29,812 bases of DNA, taken from the NCBI GenBank assembly GCA_964607675.1, contig CAZSLC010000022.1:1-29812 (forward strand), read 5' to 3'. The notes under the pieces are model-generated. The model saw only the letters and a list, made by a program, of their open reading frames with translations, was not told the origin of the DNA and did not search any database. The translations under genes and the position numbers were made by a program. Shown here piece after piece: positions 14,380 to 22,328 of this stretch. Origin of the DNA: CAZSLC01 sp964607675. GTDB taxonomy: Bacteria; Bacteroidota; Bacteroidia; Bacteroidales; UBA932. Position 1 is the first letter of the stretch. Every line of letters starts with the position of its first letter.

Positions 14380-16968
14380 TTAATGAGCTTCAAGCCAATT
14401 ATTACCATAGTTGCACTCAACTGTTAGTGGAATAGAGAGGTGGACTACATTTTCCATTTCTTCCCTTAAAATTCTCATTATTTGATCTTTTTCACTACTT
14501 ATTGCATCAACAACCAATTCGTCATGAACTTGAAGTATCAATTTGCTTTTTAGCTGCTCTTTGTTGATACGATGATATACATTTATCATTGCGAGTTTGA
14601 TGATATCAGCTGCACTCCCTTGTATAGGGGCATTGATTGCATTCCTCTCTTCACTATTTGAAACATACCTTTTTCTGAAATATATGGTCTCCACATAACC
14701 ATCTCTTTTTGCCTTCTCTTTAGTATCTTTCATGTATTTTTCAACTTTAGGATAACTCCTAAAGTAATCCTGTATCAGTTGCTTCGATTCGGTGATTGGA
14801 ATTCTCAATCTTTGGGTTAGTCCATATGGGGAAATACCATAAATAATGCCAAAATTGGCAACTTTGGCTTTGCTTCTGAGTTCTTTTGTTACTTCGCTTT
14901 CGGATATTTTATATACTTTGGCAGCCGTTGATGTATGCACATCTTTCCCTTGGCGAAATGCCTCGAGCAATCCTTCATCACCACTTATCTCTGCCATTAA
15001 ACGGAGTTCGATCTGAGAGTAATCGGCAGAAACTATATAGCCATCTGGCGTAGAGGGGATAAATGCTTTTCTAATCTCCCTTCCCAACTCACTTCTTATG
15101 GGGATATTCTGCAGATTAGGCTTTACCGAACTGAGTCGTCCTGTTGATGTAAGTGCTTGATTGAATGTGGTGTGTATCTTGCCAGTATTCTTTTCTATTA
15201 AAGAGGGAAGGGGATCTATGTATGTTGATATAAGTTTTTTTATCTCTCTATATTGTAAGATTTGATTTATTACTGGATGTGCGTCAGAAAGTTTGAGGAG
15301 GCTCTCCTCATCAGTGGGGTAGTTGTTCTTTGTGTTTTTTTTAACCTTTGGATTGAGTTGTAGTTTTTCGTATAAAAGTATTCCAAGTTGTTTTGGAGAT
15401 GAGATGTTAAGAGTTGGTTCGCAGAGACTTTCTCTAATACTCTCTTCGATATTGGATAAGTGAGCTGTGAGGCTTTTGCTATATTCATGTAACATAAGGA
15501 GATCTATCTTAAATCCTGAATACTCCATATCTGCCAATACTTTTATTAAAGGCATCTCTATTTTTCTATAAAGTTCCTCCAAAGATCTATCTTGCTCAAG
15601 TTCTTTTTTGATTGCATCATGCAACTTGAAATAGACCATTATCTCAGAGATAATTTTTGTATCATAATCCTCTTTCTCTTCACTAATATTGTTGCTAAAT
15701 AACTCCAATTCTTGAGGTTGATCTTCTAATTGTGATGATTGGTTTATATCAATACCCAAGTAGGATAAAGCCAAAATATCGGGACGATGGCTTCTCTCTG
15801 GATTGAGAACATAGTGCATTATCTCAATGTCATCTAACTCTCCATTGAAAGAGATACCTTCCCTCCAAAGTTCTTTTATTATCTCCTTTAGATTGTATCC
15901 TATCTTTATAATTGATTCATCTTCTAATATCTCTTTTATCAATGAAAAATTATTGCATTTGAAGTATGCTTTGTCATCAGCAAGGAAAATATCACCCCCC
16001 TCTTTGTGCAGAATTGCTATTCTTTTAAGTGTTGTAGCAGATTTTTTAATCTCCTCTATATTAACCTTGGTGTATATTTGCTTTTTTCTCTCATCCTCTT
16101 CTATGGCTGGAAGCAATGGTATAAGGGAGTTGAATTCATACCTTTTGAAGAGCTCCTTTGCCTTTGCGGGGGTGGATATTTCAAATTTCAATTGATCTTC
16201 GTTGATATCTAATTGGATGTCTGTTTTGATTGTTACCAGAAATTTGCTCATATCAAGATGGTCGGCAGAGTCCTGAAAGGCTTGTGCTTGTTTTGTAGGC
16301 AACTCATCGAGGTGGAGGATTATATTTTCTAATGTGCCATATTTAGATATCAATTTTTTAGCACCGACTTCTCCTATCCCTTTGATCCCAGGTACATTGT
16401 CTGAAGCATCTCCCCATATTGTGAGGATGTCTATGACTTGGGTAGGATCTTGGATGGAGAATTTTTCACAGATCTCTTTTTTCCCTATTATTTCGTTTTC
16501 TCCTCCACTTTTTCCAGGCTTAAATTGGAATATGTTGTCTGATATTAATTGGCCGAAATCTTTGTCTGGGGAGACCATATATGTTGTAAAACCATTTTTC
16601 TCACTTTGTTTTGCCATTGACCCAATCACATCGTCTGCTTCGAAGCCAGGAACCATAAGGACTGGGATGTTGAGCGATTTGACTATTTCAATTATTGGCT
16701 CAAGGGAGCTTTTTACCAAATCAGGGGTTGTCTCTCTGTTGGCTTTGTATTCTTTGTATGCTTGATGGCGAAATGTTTTGCACGGAGGGTCAAATGCAAC
16801 TGCAATGTGGCTCGGTTTTTCTTTTTTTATTATTTCTAAAAGATATTTTGTGAAGCCGAACATGATAGAGGTGTCCATCCCTTTTGAATTGATCATTGGT
16901 CGCCTCAAAAAGGCAAAATACATTCTGAAAATTAGAGAATGTCCATCTATAAGAAATAATTTTTTCAT
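14380..16968 (-). CDS. polA: DNA polymerase I
   Basis: The 862-aa product has a 5'-nuclease domain (about 1-290, with GFEADDVIG and WGDASDNVPGIKGIG), a middle domain in the place of the 3'-5' exonuclease (about 300-460), and a family A polymerase domain (about 470-862). In the polymerase, SADYSQIELRLMAE (D649), RSKAKVANFGIIYG and QVHDELVVDA (D816) are intact. In the middle domain the four proofreading acids known from E. coli (D355, E357, D424, D501) have no visible counterparts, so proofreading is probably lost. The enzyme should act in Okazaki fragment processing and repair. It starts 4 bp after queD and precedes the ECF sigma gene. Confidence 0.97.
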   Translation of the reverse strand: MKKLFLIDGHSLIFRMYFAFLRRPMINSKGMDTSIMFGFTKYLLEIIKKEKPSHIAVAFDPPCKTFRHQAYKEYKANRETTPDLVKSSLEPIIEIVKSLNIPVLMVPGFEADDVIGSMAKQSEKNGFTTYMVSPDKDFGQLISDNIFQFKPGKSGGENEIIGKKEICEKFSIQDPTQVIDILTIWGDASDNVPGIKGIGEVGAKKLISKYGTLENIILHLDELPTKQAQAFQDSADHLDMSKFLVTIKTDIQLDINEDQLKFEISTPAKAKELFKRYEFNSLIPLLPAIEEDERKKQIYTKVNIEEIKKSATTLKRIAILHKEGGDIFLADDKAYFKCNNFSLIKEILEDESIIKIGYNLKEIIKELWREGISFNGELDDIEIMHYVLNPERSHRPDILALSYLGIDINQSSQLEDQPQELELFSNNISEEKEDYDTKIISEIMVYFKLHDAIKKELEQDRSLEELYRKIEMPLIKVLADMEYSGFKIDLLMLHEYSKSLTAHLSNIEESIRESLCEPTLNISSPKQLGILLYEKLQLNPKVKKNTKNNYPTDEESLLKLSDAHPVINQILQYREIKKLISTYIDPLPSLIEKNTGKIHTTFNQALTSTGRLSSVKPNLQNIPIRSELGREIRKAFIPSTPDGYIVSADYSQIELRLMAEISGDEGLLEAFRQGKDVHTSTAAKVYKISESEVTKELRSKAKVANFGIIYGISPYGLTQRLRIPITESKQLIQDYFRSYPKVEKYMKDTKEKAKRDGYVETIYFRKRYVSNSEERNAINAPIQGSAADIIKLAMINVYHRINKEQLKSKLILQVHDELVVDAISSEKDQIMRILREEMENVVHLSIPLTVECNYGNNWLEAH

Positions 16969-16972
16969 TTAT

Positions 16973-17416
16973 TTATTTGTTGTCATCTGCATACCACTCA
17001 ACATACGAGGTGGCAGTTTCGTATAGTTTTAAAGATAATAATTTTGTGTTTTGTGGGAGGTTGCCAGATATAAGCTCTGAAAAATATATGACAAGATTTT
17101 CACAAGTAGGTTGAAATGGGACAATCTTGACGTTTTTGTAGGCGTCGCCAATTTCTTTCTGAAGAGGGGATCCCTCTTTAACTATGAATGCGTGGTCAAA
17201 TTTATTGATTATAGCCTCGTTGATTATTTTTTTTAAATCGGTGAAATCAATGAGCATTCCCAATTTGGATGAATTGCAATCTGTTGAGGGAGTACCTTTT
17301 ACAGTTACGAATAGTTTGTAAGAATGACCATGTATGTGCTTGCACTTTCCATCGTATCCAACAAGAGCATGTGCCCCTTCAAATGAAAATTCTTTTGTAA
17401 TTCTAATTGTTGACAT
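16973..17416 (-). CDS. queD: 6-carboxytetrahydropterin synthase (QueD / PTPS family)
   Basis: The 147-aa product carries the zinc ligands H16, H29 and H31 (FEGAH...CKHIHGHSY) with C25 as the expected catalytic cysteine, and KFDHAF (72-77) plus the Glu region CENLV. These define the PTPS/QueD fold. QueD converts dihydroneopterin triphosphate to 6-carboxy-tetrahydropterin in the queuosine/preQ0 pathway. A 6-pyruvoyl-tetrahydropterin synthase role is the main alternative. No other que gene is adjacent. It is the first gene of the queD-polA-sigma operon. The 166-bp gap upstream is very AT-rich; I found no exact minus-strand consensus promoter in it. Confidence 0.88.
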   Translation of the reverse strand: MSTIRITKEFSFEGAHALVGYDGKCKHIHGHSYKLFVTVKGTPSTDCNSSKLGMLIDFTDLKKIINEAIINKFDHAFIVKEGSPLQKEIGDAYKNVKIVPFQPTCENLVIYFSELISGNLPQNTKLLSLKLYETATSYVEWYADDNK

Positions 17417-17530
17417 TTATCATTATTTTATTCTGTAAAATTACAAATAATTATATTAATCTCAATAATCAACTTGATAGTAAAAAATATGAAGATTTTT
17501 GTTAATTTTAATATAAATTTTTAATTCAGT

Positions 17531-17561
17531 TTTGTTTTTTGATTACATATTATTAATTTTG
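17531..17561 (+). promoter_or_regulatory. Consensus Bacteroidota promoter of the aminotransferase gene
   Basis: TTTG (17531-17534), exactly 19 bases, then TAATTTTG (17554-17561): a perfect match to TTTG-N19-TAnnTTTG. Transcription would start near 17568. This rules out a start at 17532 and supports the ATG at 17583. Confidence 0.85.
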
Positions 17562-17582
17562 TTGAAAATAATTTTAACTGTT

Positions 17583-18773
17583 ATGTCAATTAATATAAAC
17601 AACTATCTTTCTCAGAGTGCTAAGCACATGAAGAAGTCAGCTATCAGAGAATTACTCAGCATTGCAAACAAACCTGAAATTATCTCTTTCGGTGGTGGAT
17701 TTCCAAACACAGAAACTTTCCCTATTGAGGATTTGAAAAAAATCATGAATGATTTAATGGACGAAATGCCAGAAAAGGTTCTTCAATATGGGGCTACTTC
17801 AGGTAGTCTTGCTTTAAGAGAACAACTTGTTAAATGGTATGAAGGCGTTGGTGTAAAATGTACAGTTAACAATCTTATTATCACTACTGCATCTCAACAG
17901 GCAATAGACCTTATTTCTAAAATTTTTATTGATCCAGGCGATACTGTTTTATGTGGTTTACCTTCATATTTAGGTGCTCTTCAAGCATTCTATTCTTATC
18001 AAGCCAATCCAGTTGGGATTGCTAACGATGAGGAGGCAGAGGCAGTTATTAAGGCCCTTATTTCTACTGGTAAAAAGCCTAAGTTTATCTATGCTATTCC
18101 AGATTTCCAAAACCCATCAGGAGTCACTATGGATATGAAAAAAAGGGAAGAATTGATTGCAGTAGCAAGAAAATATGATATTATTATTTTAGAAGATAGC
18201 CCATATAAAGAGATTCGTTTCGAAGGACAATCTTATCCTACACTTTACTCTATGGATCCTGAAAGGGTTATTCTATTAGGTACTTTCTCTAAAACATTTG
18301 TACCAGGATTCAGATTAGGCTGGGTTCTTGCTTCTGAACAAATTATAGACAGAGTTAACACTGCTAAGCAATCAGCTGACCTTTGTACTCCTACTTTTAA
18401 TCAAGAAGTTGCAGCAAGATACCTTGCATCTGGCAAATTCAAAGAAAATTTACAAAAGACGATTGCTTTGTACAGACATAAAAGAGATTTGATGCACGAA
18501 TGTCTTACTAAATATATGCCACAGGGAGTTACCTGGACGAGACCTGAAGGGGGACTATTTTTGTTCGTTACTCTTCCTGAAGGGATGGATTCGAGAGAGT
18601 TGTTTGATATTGCAATTAAAGAAAATGTTGCCTTTGTCGTGGGAGATGTCTTTTTCTGCGATGGCGGTGGACAAAATACTTTAAGGCTTAATTTCTCATA
18701 TGTTTCTGATGAAAAATTGGAAGAAGGGGTGAAGAGATTAAGTAATTCTGTTAAGAAACTTATGTCCAAATAA
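17583..18773 (+). CDS. PLP-dependent class I/II aminotransferase (LysN / 2-aminoadipate aminotransferase-like)
   Basis: The 396-aa product is a fold-type I aminotransferase. It shows PDFQNPSG (173-180), the aspartate and tyrosine in LEDSPYKEIRF (203-213), the Schiff-base lysine K237 in GTFSKTFVPGFRLGW, and the C-terminal arginine region NTLRLNFSYV that binds the substrate carboxylate. It resembles the subgroup containing LysN/2-aminoadipate and aromatic or branched-chain aminotransferases, including the catalytic half of MocR regulators; no GntR domain is present. Substrate cannot be told from sequence alone. It is monocistronic, with a perfect promoter and a strong terminator, and looks well expressed. 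Confidence 0.9.
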   Translation: MSININNYLSQSAKHMKKSAIRELLSIANKPEIISFGGGFPNTETFPIEDLKKIMNDLMDEMPEKVLQYGATSGSLALREQLVKWYEGVGVKCTVNNLIITTASQQAIDLISKIFIDPGDTVLCGLPSYLGALQAFYSYQANPVGIANDEEAEAVIKALISTGKKPKFIYAIPDFQNPSGVTMDMKKREELIAVARKYDIIILEDSPYKEIRFEGQSYPTLYSMDPERVILLGTFSKTFVPGFRLGWVLASEQIIDRVNTAKQSADLCTPTFNQEVAARYLASGKFKENLQKTIALYRHKRDLMHECLTKYMPQGVTWTRPEGGLFLFVTLPEGMDSRELFDIAIKENVAFVVGDVFFCDGGGQNTLRLNFSYVSDEKLEEGVKRLSNSVKKLMSK

Positions 18774-18797
18774 GTTTATATAAATTGGTAGGTTGGA

Positions 18798-18829
18798 AAA
18801 AGGGGATGGCTTTTTAGTCATCCCCTTTT
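18798..18829. terminator. Bidirectional intrinsic terminator
   Basis: AAAAGGGGATG (18798-18808) pairs perfectly with CATCCCCTTTT (18819-18829) around a 10-nt loop. The A-tract on one side and T-tract on the other serve both the aminotransferase gene (plus, ends 18773) and the S9 peptidase gene (minus, ends 18835). Confidence 0.88.
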
Positions 18830-18834
18830 AGGTG

Positions 18835-21540
18835 TTAGTATTTTAAATCGTAATCTCTTTCGGTGGCCTTGATCCCCTCTACCATCCAGGGTGGCATTGC
18901 TTTGTTGTTGAGATAGTGTTCGAAAAATCCAAACATGCGCTTTTGAAAGTCAACTTTGTTGGCATATCTCTGAGGCCAATGGACCTCTCCAGTGTAATTC
19001 AACATCCAAACAGGTTTTTGAAGCCGCTTAAGGGCGATAAAATATTCAATTCCTTGATACCAAGGAACATGCCCGTCGTGATCATTGTGCATAATTAGTA
19101 TTGGGGTTTGGACCTTATCCATGTAGAAAAGGGGAGAATTTTCCAAGTATTGAAGAGGCTTCTCCCATATTGTGCCTCCTATACGGCTCTGTTGGTGTTC
19201 ATATTGCATAGATCTATTACGACCGCTGCCCCAACGCATCCCTCCGTATGCTGAAAACATATTTACTACGGGGGCTCCTGATTCTATTGCTGCAAATAAA
19301 TCTGTTCTTGTTGCGAGATAGGCAACTTGATATCCTCCCCAACTGTGTCCTTGAGCTCCTATTTTATTTACATCTACGAAACCTCTATTTAGGATAGAGG
19401 TGATGCCAGGCATTATACAATTGTATGCACTCAACCCTGGGTATCCATCTTTATATATTATATCTGGATTGAATACTATGTATCCGTTACTTGTATAAAA
19501 ATGGTAATCTATTGTAGATCTGTGTGGTTCTGGGGTACGATGTGAATATAAATTGTCTGAGTTTCTTTCATAGAAATTTACAATCATCGGGTATTTTTGA
19601 GTAGGGTCAAAGTTCTCAGGATAGTATATAACTCCTTCCAATTCAATACCATCTAAACTGATCCAAGTTATTAATTCTGTATAGCCCCAATTAATATCTT
19701 TTTGTTGAGGATTGGCATCTGTAAGAGAAATTGGATTTTTAAAATTAGTATCACTCATCCATACATCTCCAAATTCTTTAAAGTTTTCACGAATAAATAA
19801 CACTTTATTAGATTCTTTCGATTTTATTAATGAGGAAAATTTATAATCTCCATTTAAAAGTAGTTTAGGAGCGGATTTGCCATCAAATGAAAAAGAATAA
19901 AACCCATTGCCCTTTGTTTTTTCATTAAAGCCATTAAGGATAACCTCTCTTTTTTTATCAATGCCTTTGGTGTTATCACTTGCCTCGCTTGGCAATTTAA
20001 TATACGAATAACTTACCCCTTTTTCTCTTCCATCTGTGAGCCTTTTAGGTTCTTTCATATTCTTTGGATCAAAACTCCAAATGTCATATTTGTCATTGAT
20101 GAAAATAGCATTGTCCCCTTTTGACCATCCGCTGATTCCGTATGATGAGGGGTAATCGGGAACGTCGTTTTCTTCGTCCCACGCCTTAAAACTTGATGGA
20201 TCACTCAATCTATATTCTTTACTATCTTTTACAGAGTAAGAATACCATGAACTATCTCTTTGATTGTACCATGTTATGTAATTGGCCTCAGGTGAAACGG
20301 TTAATCTATCCCAAATGCCTTCTTTTAGAAGAACTGTATGTGGAGAGTCAATGTCAACTATATAGTAATCATTACGTGAGTACCCCTCCCACATTGATTC
20401 TGTTGCATATTTGACATTTGAAATACCAAGTCCATAGCGGCAATTTCCTTCAAGGAGTATGTTAACATTGGGCAGTAATTCGTCTTCTAATTGTACGATA
20501 GATGATTTTTTAAAATTGTATGATGCTAGATAACTCTTTTTTAAATCTCTATCTCTCTCTATATTTTGTTGAGGAGTTTGCTTTGATTCATTCCAACTCC
20601 AAATATGGACAATCGGCCTATTCTCTGGCAGAATGGTGCTATCTTTTTGAAGGACGAGTGGTGAGGTGGTGAAGAACAAGCGTTCTGAGCTGGTTGAGAA
20701 GTATAATTCACCATACTCACTTATAATCCAGTTATAAGGGATTCCTTTTTCCCCTTTTGAAATAATTTTCTCTGAAGATTTTCCTATTTCTGCAATATGC
20801 AGTGATGAAGAATTATGTGTTTTATCTTTTGAATCACAGGCCACGTAGGCAATTTTAGATACTTCTTTATTGATGGCAATTTTTGTAATATTGACAGATT
20901 TGTTAATTATAGAGTATTCTTTTGAGTTTTTTAAATCATAGATCATTAACGATGAATTGTCTCCCTCTTTGCTAATCACGTAAACAACATTATTATCCTT
21001 TACAAAGTCATACTTTATAACATTACTATATTTAATTGTTTTATCTCCTTTTACTGAATGTATTGTCAAGGTGTCATCTTTTCTATTTTGAAAAGCTATC
21101 CATTCTCCACTATAAGATAATTTATAATTTGTAACATTATTTATTATCTCTTCACTATTTTCTTTTAAATTGTATATTATCAAAGAGTTCTCTGGAATCT
21201 TATCTTTTTTTATCTTATCTGACTTTACCCTTTCTATTTCAGCTAAATATGGAGGTTGTGTTAAAATGAGATAATTGCTATTATATGTAAATAGTGGCTC
21301 TATTGCTGGTAAAAATGTTTTAATAAGTACTCCTTCTGTATTATATAACTCTACTCTTGAATCTCCTCTCCAAGGTGAAATCTGTACGGCAGAATGATTG
21401 CCATTATCGGATACAATTGCAGAATTGATTCTATTCCAAGAGTCAAAATCCTCGAATCTCATGCTTCTTTTTTGGGCAAGTGATTGAAAACAAATGGAGA
21501 AAATTAATAATAGAGTTATTAGCAGCTTTCTTTTATTCAT
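18835..21540 (-). CDS. Secreted S9 (prolyl oligopeptidase family) serine peptidase
   Basis: The 901-aa product begins with a signal peptide (MNKRKLLITLLLIFSICFQS, cut near LAQ). The first 600 or so residues form a divergent beta-propeller, and the C-terminal alpha/beta hydrolase has GHSWGGY (nucleophile S733), D822 in HNDHDGHVP, and H854 in GEVHWPQ. This is the S9 layout, cleaving peptides or acylated residues in the periplasm. It is longer than S9B DPP4-type enzymes of this phylum (about 720 aa) and nearer the large periplasmic S9 group. No consensus promoter was found directly upstream; a terminator-like hairpin lies between it and the small barrel gene before it, so partial readthrough is possible. 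Confidence 0.9.
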   Translation of the reverse strand: MNKRKLLITLLLIFSICFQSLAQKRSMRFEDFDSWNRINSAIVSDNGNHSAVQISPWRGDSRVELYNTEGVLIKTFLPAIEPLFTYNSNYLILTQPPYLAEIERVKSDKIKKDKIPENSLIIYNLKENSEEIINNVTNYKLSYSGEWIAFQNRKDDTLTIHSVKGDKTIKYSNVIKYDFVKDNNVVYVISKEGDNSSLMIYDLKNSKEYSIINKSVNITKIAINKEVSKIAYVACDSKDKTHNSSSLHIAEIGKSSEKIISKGEKGIPYNWIISEYGELYFSTSSERLFFTTSPLVLQKDSTILPENRPIVHIWSWNESKQTPQQNIERDRDLKKSYLASYNFKKSSIVQLEDELLPNVNILLEGNCRYGLGISNVKYATESMWEGYSRNDYYIVDIDSPHTVLLKEGIWDRLTVSPEANYITWYNQRDSSWYSYSVKDSKEYRLSDPSSFKAWDEENDVPDYPSSYGISGWSKGDNAIFINDKYDIWSFDPKNMKEPKRLTDGREKGVSYSYIKLPSEASDNTKGIDKKREVILNGFNEKTKGNGFYSFSFDGKSAPKLLLNGDYKFSSLIKSKESNKVLFIRENFKEFGDVWMSDTNFKNPISLTDANPQQKDINWGYTELITWISLDGIELEGVIYYPENFDPTQKYPMIVNFYERNSDNLYSHRTPEPHRSTIDYHFYTSNGYIVFNPDIIYKDGYPGLSAYNCIMPGITSILNRGFVDVNKIGAQGHSWGGYQVAYLATRTDLFAAIESGAPVVNMFSAYGGMRWGSGRNRSMQYEHQQSRIGGTIWEKPLQYLENSPLFYMDKVQTPILIMHNDHDGHVPWYQGIEYFIALKRLQKPVWMLNYTGEVHWPQRYANKVDFQKRMFGFFEHYLNNKAMPPWMVEGIKATERDYDLKY

Positions 21541-21574
21541 GGTATTAGAGTAATGTGTTGTTGTATGCTAAAAG

Positions 21575-21610
21575 ATTAGCCTTCAAGCAAATTATCTCTT
21601 GAAGGCTAAT
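21575..21610 (-). terminator. Terminator-like hairpin after the small beta-barrel gene
   Basis: ATTAGCCTTCAAG (21575-21587) and CTTGAAGGCTAAT (21598-21610) are perfect 13-bp inverted repeats with a 10-nt loop. On the minus strand the stem is followed by CTTTTAGC, a short T-tract. It lies between the barrel gene (ends 21648) and the S9 peptidase gene (starts 21540). Confidence 0.7.
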
Positions 21611-21647
21611 TCATATTTCAGATACAATTGGAAATGAAATTAACTAT

Positions 21648-22130
21648 TTAGAATGTATATTTAACACCTAAACCACCATTAGCATAAGCAAAGCCGACAC
21701 CAGGTGTTATTTGAAGTCCTGGGTAATAGTCAAGGGATAGTGCAATAGGTGTGTTTGCAAACTTGTACTCAAGTCCAATGCCTGCATTTATTGAGAGAAG
21801 GAATGACATCTTTGAACCACCTCCCTCGCCAGCGTAGCTATAAAACATAGGTCCTAAAAATATACCAGGACCAACATACCAACTAAGTCCTTTAACGTTA
21901 GGTATGTCCCATCTCCAATCGTAGAATCCAGATACAACAAGGCTAAACAAACCAGGATGGAAAAGCCCGAAATTAACACTTGCGTCAATGAAGTTTTTGT
22001 CGCTTAAGTTGTTTTTGTAGGTAATTGACATGTCATAACCTAATCTAATACCAAGAGCTTGTTTGTACTCTTGTGAAAATGCAGATAAACTGATAATAAA
22101 AGTTAATGCAACAATTAAAATTTTTTTCAT
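21648..22130 (-). CDS. Small outer-membrane beta-barrel protein
   Basis: The 160-aa product has a signal peptide (MKKILIVALTFIISLSAFSQ). Alternating amphipathic strands follow (ALGIRLGYDMSITYK, SWYVGPGIFLGPMFYSY, AGIGLEYKF, GGLGVKYTF) and it ends in phenylalanine, as outer-membrane barrels do. It probably forms an 8-stranded barrel of the OmpW/OmpX size class. Function is unknown. It has its own promoter (22216-22247) and a leader of about 80 nt. Confidence 0.8.
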   Translation of the reverse strand: MKKILIVALTFIISLSAFSQEYKQALGIRLGYDMSITYKNNLSDKNFIDASVNFGLFHPGLFSLVVSGFYDWRWDIPNVKGLSWYVGPGIFLGPMFYSYAGEGGGSKMSFLLSINAGIGLEYKFANTPIALSLDYYPGLQITPGVGFAYANGGLGVKYTF

Positions 22131-22215
22131 AGATATATATTGTTTGAAATTAATTCGAGTGCTAAATTATAAATTAATTGGAATATGCAGAACAATTTTT
22201 CTCAAAACTTATTTT

Positions 22216-22247
22216 CAAAAGTACTTTAATGCTCATTATTAAACAAA
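22216..22247 (-). promoter_or_regulatory. Predicted promoter of the small beta-barrel gene
   Basis: On the minus strand TTTG (22247-22244), 20 bases, then TACTTTTG (22223-22216) match the Bacteroidota consensus. Transcription would start near 22209, about 79 nt before the ATG at 22130. Confidence 0.65.
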
Positions 22248-22289
22248 TAAATATAAGGGACAAAAGGTGGACAATGTGAAATGATTTAC

Positions 22290-22297
22290 TAAATTTG
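22290..22297 (+). promoter_or_regulatory. Predicted -7 element for the TPR/HTH gene
   Basis: TAAATTTG matches TAnnTTTG, 31 bases before the ATG at 22329. No clear TTTG lies at the -33 position, so the match is partial and may indicate a weak or regulated promoter. Confidence 0.45.
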
Positions 22298-22328
22298 CCA
22301 CCGAAACTATTTTACACCCAATCAAAAG

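Noticed and set aside
17532..17582. Upstream start of the aminotransferase frame
   Set aside because: It falls inside the perfect promoter (17531-17561), upstream of the expected transcription start, and encodes a hydrophobic tail not typical of a cytosolic enzyme.
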